A program made the position numbers and the translations under genes. A stretch of 26,304 nt of DNA from positions 1 to 26,304 of the IMG/VR virus record IMGVR_UViG_3300030430_005318; one strand, given 5' to 3'. Under the pieces are notes generated by a model. It did not search any database, was not told the origin of the DNA, and saw only the letters and a program-made list of their open reading frames with translations. This DNA comes from a virus. Shown here one piece after another: positions 17,152 through 23,295 of this stretch; position 1 is the first letter of the stretch; each line of letters begins with the position of its first letter.

Positions 17152-17483
17152 TTTTTTCTCCTTGGCAAATGTGGTCTAATTCCATATGCAAAAATGTAAT
17201 AACCGGCATCAAATAAGCTTTTCACGATAGGGAGACGAGAGACGCAAACTGCTTTATGAAATCCCATCTTCTCATACATTAACCTGAATGTCTCTGGTCC
17301 TTTTGTGGCTTTTTGGTCGAACCAGCCAATCATTTCTTTTTCAAAGTCTGCGACGTTGCCGTCAAAGTCTTCAGCACTAATATCAATAAATTCGATACCG
17401 CATGCTTCAGCCCTATCACGGATAGTGTTGATTTCTAATGAACAAACATAACAACTTTCATCATAGTAAACTTTATCAGACAT
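17148..17483 (-). CDS. DCC-type thiol-disulfide oxidoreductase (DUF393)
   Basis: The 111-residue protein starts VYYDESCYVCSLEIN, the DxxCxxC motif that defines the DCC family of thioredoxin-like proteins. FIDIS and the later VCVSRLPIVKSLFDAGYYIF segment fit the rest of the fold. It probably works as a cytoplasmic thiol exchange protein. The same phage segment also carries a thioredoxin-fold lipoprotein (22017-22607), so thiol redox control occurs twice. It begins one base inside the stop of the small membrane protein. Confidence 0.8.
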   Translation of the reverse strand: MSDKVYYDESCYVCSLEINTIRDRAEACGIEFIDISAEDFDGNVADFEKEMIGWFDQKATKGPETFRLMYEKMGFHKAVCVSRLPIVKSLFDAGYYIFAYGIRPHLPRRKK

Positions 17484-17578
17484 TAGTTATCCATATTGTC
17501 CAATATATAAAGTGAGAACGTAAATCCCAAAACGATAAACGCCACCACGCAATTTATAAAAACTTGATACATTTCCAT
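17483..17578 (-). CDS. 31-residue single-span membrane protein
   Basis: A small frame of 31 codons that starts 2 nt after the uvsE stop and ends in a one-base overlap (TAATG) with the DCC gene. AGGGGGGTGATA stands directly before its ATG. Residues 6-26 (VFINCVVAFIVLGFTFSLYIL) form one hydrophobic helix, followed by the acidic tail DNMDN, so the C-terminus should stay in the cytoplasm or be exposed depending on orientation. The tight junctions on both sides support it as real. The function is unknown. Confidence 0.65.
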   Translation of the reverse strand: MEMYQVFINCVVAFIVLGFTFSLYILDNMDN

Positions 17579-17580
17579 TA

Positions 17581-18510
17581 TCACCCCCCTTTTTGTTCTA
17601 ACAGAATACGGTATTTCATTAGTGCTAATTCTTTGTGCTTAGCTTCAATCATGATATCAAATTCATGACCATAATCATTAAGTGTATTATACACTAGATC
17701 CGAGTGTGCTTGTGGTTTAATTTTAGGATTATTATGCTCGGCCGAACGAGACTCTGCATAGTGAACCACAGGCTTAATATTTCCCCATGTGGAAAGTGCA
17801 AGCTCTAGTGCTTCTTGTTCAGTTTGTCCACCGGTGTGCAGCATGTGATGATGATAGTCAAACACAATTGGAATGCCAATGCGCTTGTAAACACCCTCGT
17901 ATAGTTCCAGTGTTGAATACAGCGACTCTTTATCGTCATTCTCAACAGTCAACCGTGAGCGTACATTTTCTGGTAGACGCTCAAAGTTACGACAAAAATT
18001 ATCAAGGGCAAACGGCTTGTCACCATAAGCAGCACCGACATGAATATTAAGCTTGGCATATGGAGTACGAGGTAAACCCATAAGATCAAACAACTCAGCA
18101 TGAACTGATAAATCTGTTTTAGTAAGTTGAAACACACGTTCTTTTGGAGATGCCAGTTTATTAAACGGACCCGGATGCGCTGTGAGGCGCATTCCATGCT
18201 CACGGGCATAGTTACCCGCCCTAAGTGCTGCAGCGTGAATAGCACCGAAATTAGGCATATCTGAGAGGCTATATTCAGAAGCCCAAGGAATAATATCCGA
18301 AGAAAGTCGATAAAAGTAAATTTCGTTCTTCAAATTCCATTCAAGAATAGTATGCAAATCTCTGAGATTTTGCAAAGCTAATTCTGATGCGTACTCAATA
18401 CCGCGCTCATCAAAAGTGCGACGAATCATACTTCGGTTAGTTGTGATGCGTTGCGACTTTGGCAACGAAGAAAAGCCCATATTAATACAAGCATAGCCCA
18501 AATGATTCAT
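17581..18510 (-). CDS. uvsE: UV damage endonuclease UvsE (UVDE)
   Basis: The 309-residue protein shows the TIM-barrel landmarks of UVDE: LGYACIN at the start, FYRLSSDIIPW, the HPG loop in LTAHPGPFNKLAS, KLNIHVGAAYGDK, the metal-binding LTVENDDK, and VFDYHHHMLH. These residues bind the metal cluster that nicks DNA next to pyrimidine dimers and other lesions. The length is normal for bacterial and phage versions. It has a good ribosome site (GGAGGG, 4 nt before the ATG). Light-damage repair is typical of phages from surface waters, which supports an aquatic source. Confidence 0.95.
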   Translation of the reverse strand: MNHLGYACINMGFSSLPKSQRITTNRSMIRRTFDERGIEYASELALQNLRDLHTILEWNLKNEIYFYRLSSDIIPWASEYSLSDMPNFGAIHAAALRAGNYAREHGMRLTAHPGPFNKLASPKERVFQLTKTDLSVHAELFDLMGLPRTPYAKLNIHVGAAYGDKPFALDNFCRNFERLPENVRSRLTVENDDKESLYSTLELYEGVYKRIGIPIVFDYHHHMLHTGGQTEQEALELALSTWGNIKPVVHYAESRSAEHNNPKIKPQAHSDLVYNTLNDYGHEFDIMIEAKHKELALMKYRILLEQKGG

Positions 18511-18557
18511 ATTACCCTCCAGTAATAATGATAACTTAACATTAACTTATATCAATG

Positions 18558-18863
18558 TCAAGAAGTTTCTGGGTATTTTATTAATTCGTAAATATTACCC
18601 CAAGGATCTTTCTTGTAAGTTGATATTGAACCATCTCTATGTTCTTTTAAAACATCATCTTCATCAAATTCATCTACTTCGATTGCAAAGTGTTGAGGAT
18701 GCTGACCTTTAATAACAAAAGCTATCTTTACATTTTCTAGCTGTACAAATGCCCAAGTATCATCTAAATACAGTATTTCTGCATTAAACTTAAGCTGATA
18801 CCATTTAGCTGCAAGTCGAGGCTCATCAACAATAAGACCTATGTGATCAATTTTAGTTGTCAT
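18558..18863 (-). CDS. VOC (glyoxalase/bleomycin-resistance-fold) protein
   Basis: I take ATG 18863 as the start (101 residues); a longer frame would run through tRNA-Thr. The protein is one betaalpha-betabetabeta repeat set of the VOC fold: KIDHIGLIVDEP with a metal-ligand histidine, a second HFAIEVDEF histidine, and the closing WGNIYELIKYP with a glutamate. It probably dimerises to form a metal site. The substrate is unknown. The start is only 6 nt after the tRNA-Thr CCA and has no Shine-Dalgarno sequence, which is unlike its neighbours. Confidence 0.78.
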   Translation of the reverse strand: MTTKIDHIGLIVDEPRLAAKWYQLKFNAEILYLDDTWAFVQLENVKIAFVIKGQHPQHFAIEVDEFDEDDVLKEHRDGSISTYKKDPWGNIYELIKYPETS

Positions 18864-18869
18864 AATGAA

Positions 18870-18945
18870 TGGTGCCCGCAGAGGGACTTGAACCCCCAAC
18901 CTACGGTTTACAAAACCGTTGCTCTACCAGTTGAGCTATGCGGGC
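18870..18945 (-). tRNA. tRNA-Thr (anticodon TGT), CCA encoded
   Basis: The minus strand gives a complete cloverleaf of 76 nt: acceptor GCCCGCA/TGCGGGC, D arm AGCTCAACTGGTAGAGC, anticodon stem ACGGT/ACCGT around loop TTTGTAA (anticodon TGT) and T arm with GGTTCAAGTCC. The 3' CCA is encoded. The upstream coding frame ends inside its 5' part, and the VOC gene begins 6 nt after its end. Confidence 0.96.
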
Positions 18946-19190
18946 AATTTTTTAATTATTTGCCAATCAAAAACCCAAACCATGGGTTTCTCATCTTTCT
19001 TATATGGTACACCAGATTTTATCAACTTATAAACATCTTTTTTATAAATTATTTTTGCATGCCAACCAGCAACACCAAGCATATTTTTTGTTGGCTCATA
19101 TCTCTTTTTTAATATGACTTTAACGACCGGTTTAGCAAAACCTCTAATTAAAACTTTATCATTTGTCGTATATTTTGTTTTCGATGTCAT
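18936..19190 (-). CDS. 84-residue basic protein, stop codon inside tRNA-Thr
   Basis: The best start is ATG 19190; the frame continues upstream only to a TTG. The 84-residue product is lysine-rich and beta-like (KVLIRGFAKPVVKVILKKRYEP, then MLGVAGWHAKIIYKKDVYKLI), which could be a small SH3/KOW-like fold, but I do not recognise a family. The final codons CCC GCA TAG are also the first bases of tRNA-Thr, so RNase P cleavage would remove the stop codon. Its start lies inside the end of the small membrane protein gene in another frame. Confidence 0.6.
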   Translation of the reverse strand: MTSKTKYTTNDKVLIRGFAKPVVKVILKKRYEPTKNMLGVAGWHAKIIYKKDVYKLIKSGVPYKKDEKPMVWVFDWQIIKKLPA

Positions 19191-19284
19191 TAATTTTTTC
19201 AATTGTTGATATTGTAGTTTCAGGCAACAATAAAACTTTGAAACAGAAAAAAGCAGCAAGGAACATTACCATTGCTAATATCAT
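19159..19284 (-). CDS. Small membrane protein (41-48 residues)
   Basis: This short frame begins at ATG 19284 (41 residues); a GTG at 19305 would give 48. It contains one hydrophobic helix (MILAMVMFLAAFFCFKVLLL) and then a polar tail (PETTISTIEKINDIENKIYD) that could form a coiled coil. The last 32 nt overlap the next gene. It lies just behind the second tRNA-Asn. No strong ribosome site is visible, so it is a plausible rather than certain gene, and the function is unknown. Confidence 0.45.
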   Translation of the reverse strand: MILAMVMFLAAFFCFKVLLLPETTISTIEKINDIENKIYDK

Positions 19285-19332
19285 CAACTCTGCTACTTCT
19301 TCCACATAGTAAATATGTTAGTATCTAGAAAA

Positions 19333-19409
19333 TGGCTGGGGCGGTAGGACTCGAACCTACAACGGTCGGGGTAACAACCCGATGCACCTGCCTGTGGCGC
19401 TTCACCCCA
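19333..19409 (-). tRNA. tRNA-Asn (anticodon GTT), CCA encoded
   Basis: The minus strand folds to 77 nt: acceptor TGGGGTG/CGCCCCA with one G-T pair, D arm GCGC/GTGC, anticodon stem TCGGG/CCCGA around TTGTTAC (anticodon GTT), T arm GTAGG/CCTAC around TTCGAGT, G73 and encoded CCA. G73 together with GTT fits asparagine. Its body differs strongly from the other tRNA-Asn at 20100-20176. Confidence 0.9.
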
Positions 19410-19412
19410 AGA

Positions 19413-19500
19413 GCCGGTTTTTTGTCTAGAACTAGGATAACCGAAAACCTCTGCCTACGTTTGGGTCGGCAGCCCCCTTCTGCTTATAAAGCGAGCAGAA
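19413..19500 (-). other. Structured spacer with three hairpins between microprotein gene and tRNA-Asn
   Basis: About 100 bases without a tRNA or a convincing frame hold three successive inverted repeats: a 7-bp stem (19478-19484 with 19494-19500), a 5-bp stem (19451-19455 with 19468-19472) and a 5-bp stem (19415-19419 with 19439-19443) enclosing CTAG-AA-CTAG. It does not fit a tRNA cloverleaf, and no T-run follows. It could be a small structured RNA or an RNA processing signal. Confidence 0.35.
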
Positions 19501-19511
19501 CAGCGCGGGGT

Positions 19512-19574
19512 TTATTTGCAGCAGCAATCACAACCACATGGTGCAGTGCAACCACAACATTCACATTTTTCCAT
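19512..19574 (-). CDS. 20-residue cysteine-rich microprotein, metallothionein-like
   Basis: A 21-codon frame starting at ATG 19574 encodes MEKCECCGCTAPCGCDCCCK. Nine of 20 residues are cysteine (4, 6, 7, 9, 13, 15, 17, 18, 19), arranged as CxCCxC, CxC and CCC. A strong GGAGGG site stands 7-8 nt before the ATG, as good as that of uvsE. It lies 30 bases behind the 158-residue gene and before the tRNA-Asn. So many clustered cysteines suggest binding of Zn, Cd or Cu/Fe ions, as in metallothioneins. It is shorter than known bacterial metallothioneins such as SmtA (about 56 residues). Without homologues a chance frame cannot be fully excluded, but composition and ribosome site argue against it. Confidence 0.6.
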   Translation of the reverse strand: MEKCECCGCTAPCGCDCCCK

Positions 19575-19604
19575 AATCAAGCCCTCCAAATATAAATAGA
19601 ATTA

Positions 19605-20081
19605 TCAAGCATCAAACGTTAATGTGCCATTGTTGGTTTCAACAGAAACTGTCCAACCAGTTACAAATGGGTCAATTTCAACAAAATTTTTGAACGGAAC
19701 TTCAACCTGAGCAGTTAGAGTTGTGAAGCCTCGTTTATGATCGTACTTCTCAGTTGAATATTCAATTAATTCAGTATCGTAAAAATTTTCAGTTAATGTT
19801 TCAGCCAAGAAATCTTCAAAAGCGAAACTACCTCGCTCATATTCTTCAAGAAAATCATTATCGCGAAGATGTTGAATGATATTACCATTCCAACGATTAC
19901 GAGCATCAAGTTTTGTATTAGAAATAAGTGAAGCAAAATCATAGATTACGCTTGTTTCATTGATTGCATCCTCTACTTCTGTTTCATTATGAACGAAGAC
20001 ATCCGTACCCTCTTCACGAGTAAGTGTAATCATTGCGTCTTCAGGCAAGTTTAGTGATTGTAGTCTTTTTACAACAGACAT
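19605..20081 (-). CDS. Conserved-looking phage protein, unknown function
   Basis: A 158-residue acidic protein with an excellent ribosome site (AAAGGAGA before ATG 20081), starting 18 nt behind the first tRNA-Asn and so probably transcribed with it. The N-terminal half is helical, and the C-terminal half is beta-rich (FTTLTAQVEVPFKNFVEI, then WTVSVETNNGTLTFDA). No catalytic motif, signal or membrane segment is visible, and I do not recognise the family. Confidence 0.75.
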   Translation of the reverse strand: MSVVKRLQSLNLPEDAMITLTREEGTDVFVHNETEVEDAINETSVIYDFASLISNTKLDARNRWNGNIIQHLRDNDFLEEYERGSFAFEDFLAETLTENFYDTELIEYSTEKYDHKRGFTTLTAQVEVPFKNFVEIDPFVTGWTVSVETNNGTLTFDA

Positions 20082-20099
20082 GTTTTCTCCTTTGGTAAG

Positions 20100-20176
20100 T
20101 GGCTGCCCCTCGCGGACTCGAACCGCGGACCCGCTGATTAACAGTCAGCTGCTCTAACCAACTGAGCTAAGGGGCA
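20100..20176 (-). tRNA. tRNA-Asn (anticodon GTT), CCA encoded
   Basis: A canonical 77-nt cloverleaf on the minus strand: acceptor TGCCCCT/AGGGGCA, D arm AGCTCAGTTGGTTAGAGC, anticodon stem GCTGA/TCAGC around CTGTTAA (anticodon GTT), T arm CGCGG/CCGCG with TTCGAGT, G73 and encoded CCA. It begins about 8 nt behind a consensus -10 box. Confidence 0.97.
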
Positions 20177-20184
20177 ATATAGTA

Positions 20185-20213
20185 ATCATAACCTATCTAA
20201 TTGTTACTGTCAA
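20185..20213 (-). promoter_or_regulatory. Sigma70-type promoter of the tRNA-Asn run
   Basis: On the minus strand TTGACA (20208-20213) is followed after exactly 17 bases by TATGAT (20185-20190; 5 of 6). The predicted start is within 1-3 nt of the tRNA 5' end. It should drive tRNA-Asn, the 158-residue gene, the microprotein and the genes that follow. Confidence 0.78.
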
Positions 20214-20228
20214 TCAATTATGTTATTC

Positions 20229-20732
20229 TTACCAAAGATAATAATCCCATTTTGATGATATCTGGCAATTACTGATATTTTTAAATATGTCAGACTTGGG
20301 TGCTTTTGGTTCTCTTAAAAGTGGCATATTCGCCTCTTCAGGTGTTTTACTGCCTTTTCTTTGATTACATTTTTTGCAAGCTGCAACTAAGTTGTCCCAT
20401 TTGTTTTTTCCGCCGCGTGAACGAGGTAAAATATGGTCAATAGTTAGTTTATCGGCCGAAAAGTGTTTAGCGCAGTATTGACATTGATTTTGATCACGCC
20501 ATATAATATTTTTTCTGTGGCATGGAATTGTGTGATATCTGAATTTTACAATTCGTTTCAGAACAATTACTGCTGGAAGATTAAAACTTTCACTAACTGA
20601 TTTTATAACACTATTATAATTTTCTACAGCTTGTGCTTTACCAACTAAACAAAGTACGAGTGCTTCTAATGCATCTATCACTTCTATGGGTCGATAAGAT
20701 GAATCAAGTTTTAATGTTTTTTCATTATCCAT
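20229..20732 (-). CDS. HNH endonuclease
   Basis: A 167-residue HNH nuclease of the small McrA-like group. After an N-terminal segment of the type seen in this group (LKLDSSYRPIEVIDALEALVLCLVGKAQAVE), CQYC and CKKCN (zinc cysteines) flank TIDHILPRSRGGKNKWDNLVAAC, which carries the DH and N of the betabetaalpha-metal site. It lies between the cytidylyltransferase gene and the tRNA-Asn promoter. It may be a homing-type or a restriction-type nuclease. The N-terminal half is not typical of free-standing homing nucleases, so I would not call it a mobile element. Confidence 0.9.
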   Translation of the reverse strand: MDNEKTLKLDSSYRPIEVIDALEALVLCLVGKAQAVENYNSVIKSVSESFNLPAVIVLKRIVKFRYHTIPCHRKNIIWRDQNQCQYCAKHFSADKLTIDHILPRSRGGKNKWDNLVAACKKCNQRKGSKTPEEANMPLLREPKAPKSDIFKNISNCQISSKWDYYLW

Positions 20733-20753
20733 TATTTTAATTACAGCGCTAAA

Positions 20754-21221
20754 TCATCGACCGGAATGTTTTACATTACCACGAGCTTCAGGTGACTTAA
20801 AATCTCTAGCTTTTTTAGCGAGTTCAGAAGAACTGTCTACTTTTTCTTCGCCCCCAACACCCCATAAAAGTTGAACACCAAGCTCTTCACAAACAGATTG
20901 TTCAGGTGTATTAGATTTTCCGCGATCACCGCCATTAGCGAAGAAAGTCGGCTTGTGGCGGGCGATGGCTTCACAAACAGTGCCATCGGTATCATCAACA
21001 GAGTCAACTAAAATTACACCTTTAATTGCATTTAAAATTTCAACACGGCGTTCCCATTCCATGAAAACAAAGCCTTTCTTTCTGTATAACCAATTATCAG
21101 AATTAGCGATAACAATTACATCACCATATTGTGCTGCATGTCTAATCATTCTAATATGACCGGCATGAACTGGATCAAAACCGCCAGAAACCATCACGGT
21201 TGCTTTTTTTTCTTCACTCAT
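20754..21221 (-). CDS. HxGH nucleotidyltransferase (RfaE/HldE C-terminal or TagD-like cytidylyltransferase)
   Basis: The 155-residue protein has the class I nucleotidyltransferase signature VSGGFDPVHAGHIRMIRHA (HxGH) and EWERRVEILNAI, as in HldE-type ADP-heptose and TagD-type glycerol-phosphate enzymes. The middle NGGDRGKSNTPEQSVCEELGV resembles the HldE C-terminal domain. It could activate heptose or another sugar phosphate for the glycan genes further left, but it may act in cofactor metabolism. Such genes occur in several large marine phages. Promoter 21257-21285 lies just before its start. Confidence 0.85.
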   Translation of the reverse strand: MSEEKKATVMVSGGFDPVHAGHIRMIRHAAQYGDVIVIANSDNWLYRKKGFVFMEWERRVEILNAIKGVILVDSVDDTDGTVCEAIARHKPTFFANGGDRGKSNTPEQSVCEELGVQLLWGVGGEEKVDSSSELAKKARDFKSPEARGNVKHSGR

Positions 21222-21442
21222 AAATCACCATTAGTTTTTTGTTTTATAGATTTATACATATACTCTATATTTTTTCTTTTGTCAAGAACTGTTTTTTCAA
21301 TTTCTTCAGTTTCAAGATCATAATCTTCTTTAATATCCCAAAGTGCATCTTCAATTGAATCAATTGGTTTTACAATTCTATTGATTGTTTTTTCTTTTTT
21401 TTCGTTGCTATAAAAATTTTGCAACCAGTTAAACATATTCAT
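21218..21442 (-). CDS. Small acidic protein, unknown function
   Basis: A 74-residue, charged and helical protein (heptad-like IEDALWDIKEDYDLETEEIEKTVLDKRKNI). AGGA stands 7 nt before the ATG, and the gene begins 14 nt after the end of the tmRNA, so the two are probably on one transcript. The end overlaps the cytidylyltransferase gene (ATGA). No family is recognised. Confidence 0.68.
   Translation of the reverse strand: MNMFNWLQNFYSNEKKEKTINRIVKPIDSIEDALWDIKEDYDLETEEIEKTVLDKRKNIEYMYKSIKQKTNGDL
21257..21285 (-). promoter_or_regulatory. Sigma70-type promoter inside the small acidic gene
   Basis: TTGACA (21280-21285, minus strand) and TATATG (21257-21262; 4 of 6) are 17 bases apart, about 36 bases before the cytidylyltransferase ATG. 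It lies within a coding region, so it is weaker evidence than an intergenic promoter. Confidence 0.55.
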
Positions 21443-21455
21443 AGTATTCCTTTAG

Positions 21456-21791
<336 letters not shown>

Positions 21792-21801
21792 GTTATCTAT
21801 A

Positions 21802-22017
21802 TTAATTAGATCCTCTAGTATTTTTTATAATGACACCCAACGGTGTATGATTAATACTATCAAGCCAAATTCTAATTTCATTGTTAACTTTTTTCTTTTC
21901 GGTATGTGTATAATCAATACTTTTTTTAGCTGCTTTTAAAGCTGCATTTTCAGATGAATGTTTACTAAGTAAATCACCCTGAATATAATTCCCATCATAT
22001 TTGTAAACTTTCCACAT
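21802..22017 (-). CDS. Small basic protein, unknown function
   Basis: A 71-residue protein starting MWKVYKYDGNYIQGDLLSKHSSENAALKAAKKSI, a strand-turn-helix pattern that resembles small phage proteins in which a residue-rich helix ends in KKSIDY. The end is basic. It starts in a TAATG overlap with the lipoprotein gene and ends 10 nt before the tmRNA. No family is recognised. Confidence 0.65.
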   Translation of the reverse strand: MWKVYKYDGNYIQGDLLSKHSSENAALKAAKKSIDYTHTEKKKVNNEIRIWLDSINHTPLGVIIKNTRGSN

Positions 22018-22607
22018 TATTGCAATCCTTCAATAATATTTCTTACATACAATTCATTAAAACCAGTATGCATATATTGAATTTTGCCATCTGTGTCAAT
22101 GTATGCATAAGTGGGAAATCCTGTAATAATATAACCATCTAATCCAATTCCTGTGGAGTCAAATATCATTTCTCTACTGGCGTATAAAACTGGCGCCGTA
22201 GTAATACCATGATTACTAACCCATCCATTAATTTCTTCTTCCGTAGGTTCTATTCCTGAATAATAACCATCAATTATAATGGTTGCCATTACAACATTTG
22301 AGTAACTATCTTGAATAGTCTGTGTAAAACTACCAGCATGCTGGCATGGACCACACCACATCGCTGAAAAATCTAACACAACTATTTTATCTTTTTGATT
22401 TTTTAATTGCCAGACTTCTTTATTTTGGTCATAAAGAACAATATTGCAGGCTGTCGAGCCAACAGAAGCTTGCGAGCAACCATCTGCAGCAATAACACCA
22501 AACTCAGTTGGAATTTCCTCAGCAGCTTTTGACTGCGTGTCTGTTTTTTGTGTTTCAAGTTCAGCAGGTCCGCATGTCAATAAACTGAGTAAGCTAATTA
22601 ATTTCAT
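22017..22607 (-). CDS. Thioredoxin-fold (TlpA/ResA-like) predicted lipoprotein
   Basis: The start is ATG 22607 (196 residues); the codon two positions upstream is TTG. The N-terminus MKLISLLSLLTC reads as a short signal peptide with lipobox LLTC and Cys12 as lipidation site; the hydrophobic part is unusually short. The thioredoxin domain has WCGPC at 84-88 and the cis-proline in GFPTYAYID. Two more cysteines (44 and 54) precede the domain. It would sit on the periplasmic side of a membrane and reduce or form disulfides. Phage thioredoxins are normally cytoplasmic, so this location is notable. It overlaps the HTH gene by 14 nt. Confidence 0.75.
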   Translation of the reverse strand: MKLISLLSLLTCGPAELETQKTDTQSKAAEEIPTEFGVIAADGCSQASVGSTACNIVLYDQNKEVWQLKNQKDKIVVLDFSAMWCGPCQHAGSFTQTIQDSYSNVVMATIIIDGYYSGIEPTEEEINGWVSNHGITTAPVLYASREMIFDSTGIGLDGYIITGFPTYAYIDTDGKIQYMHTGFNELYVRNIIEGLQ

Positions 22608-22911
22608 TTTCAAATACCTTATATGTTTTACAAATTCTATTAAAATTTTGTTGTGTAATTCCTAAAAATCTGCTGGCATCAGCTTTTGTTTTTGTAACTG
22701 ATAGAGAAAATTTTAGTAGAGCTTCTTTAGTTATAGAATCCATCTTATTCCAAATATCTAAACCATATAATCTATTGTTTAGTAAATTGGTAGATAATTC
22801 CAATTTGATTGCTATCAGATCTTCTAATGATAGTTTATTAATACAAATTAATAACTGATCATTAATAATATTTTGATCTTTTAATTTATTAATAATACTA
22901 TAATCTTTCAT
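22594..22911 (-). CDS. Fis-like helix-turn-helix protein
   Basis: A 105-residue helical protein whose C-terminus (ALLKFSLSVTKTKADASRFLGITQQNFNRICKTYKV) is a Fis-type HTH: a helix, the ADASRFLGI turn and a recognition helix. The N-terminal 60 residues are leucine-rich and may dimerise. It is the first gene behind the promoter at 22935-22963, so it may be an early regulator or may control its own operon. The ribosome site is weak. A DNA-binding role is inferred. Confidence 0.72.
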   Translation of the reverse strand: MKDYSIINKLKDQNIINDQLLICINKLSLEDLIAIKLELSTNLLNNRLYGLDIWNKMDSITKEALLKFSLSVTKTKADASRFLGITQQNFNRICKTYKVFENEIN

Positions 22912-22934
22912 AGACTTTCACAACTGACAGTTTA

Positions 22935-22963
22935 ACTATAATATTGATTTTTTCTCTTGTCAA
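22935..22963 (-). promoter_or_regulatory. Strong sigma70-type promoter before the HTH gene
   Basis: Minus strand TTGACA (22958-22963), 17-base spacer, TATAGT (22935-22940; 5 of 6). It lies in the 75-base gap before the HTH gene, with a predicted leader of about 17 nt. It probably also transcribes the lipoprotein, tmRNA and following genes. Confidence 0.8.
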
Positions 22964-22986
22964 GTAAAAAGTGTATTTTTTTTTAA

Positions 22987-23295
22987 TTATTCTAATTTAG
23001 AGTTAATAAAGGCATTAATGATTTGTCCCAGTAATTTTTGAGGCTCTTGCTGTTGTTCAACAAGCGATTCAGGAGTCAGCGCTTCTTTAATTAAATCTCC
23101 ATCCCTATTATATTTTGCTGGGCTGATTTCTGAAACCATATCGCCATTACGATCGCGAGGGACATATTCTAAAGTTTCTTCTTCAGTAACACGATTTGCT
23201 ATTATTAATGCTTCTTGTAATGTTTCAGTATTATTAATTCCAGCTAGTGTTGGACCAAATCTAGCTTGTAATTTTGAAAATAAATCTTCAGCCAT
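22987..23295 (-). CDS. Small protein, unknown function
   Basis: A 102-residue acidic protein (LFSKLQARFGPTLAGINN at the start; ending PQKLLGQIINAFINSKLE). It has no domain I recognise and no membrane or export signal. It starts in a TAATG-type overlap with the 260-residue gene and is the last gene of the right-hand block, before the 75-base promoter gap. Confidence 0.7.
   Translation of the reverse strand: MAEDLFSKLQARFGPTLAGINNTETLQEALIIANRVTEEETLEYVPRDRNGDMVSEISPAKYNRDGDLIKEALTPESLVEQQQEPQKLLGQIINAFINSKLE

Noticed and set aside
18533-18561. TTGACA at the end of the VOC gene as a uvsE promoter
   Set aside because: The sequence 17 bases downstream is TAAGTT (3 of 6); a better TATCAT is 22 bases away, too far.
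18864-18899. Longer start of the VOC protein (residues beginning MGVQVPLRAPF)
   Set aside because: That segment is translated tRNA-Thr sequence; the ATG at 18863 lies after the tRNA.
18942-18964. GGCAA/TTGCC inverted repeat as a terminator
   Set aside because: It overlaps tRNA-Thr and the end of a gene and has no T-run in the direction of transcription.
19591-19598. TATAAATA on the plus strand, like a T4 late promoter
   Set aside because: It points away from all genes and is a short AT-rich match.
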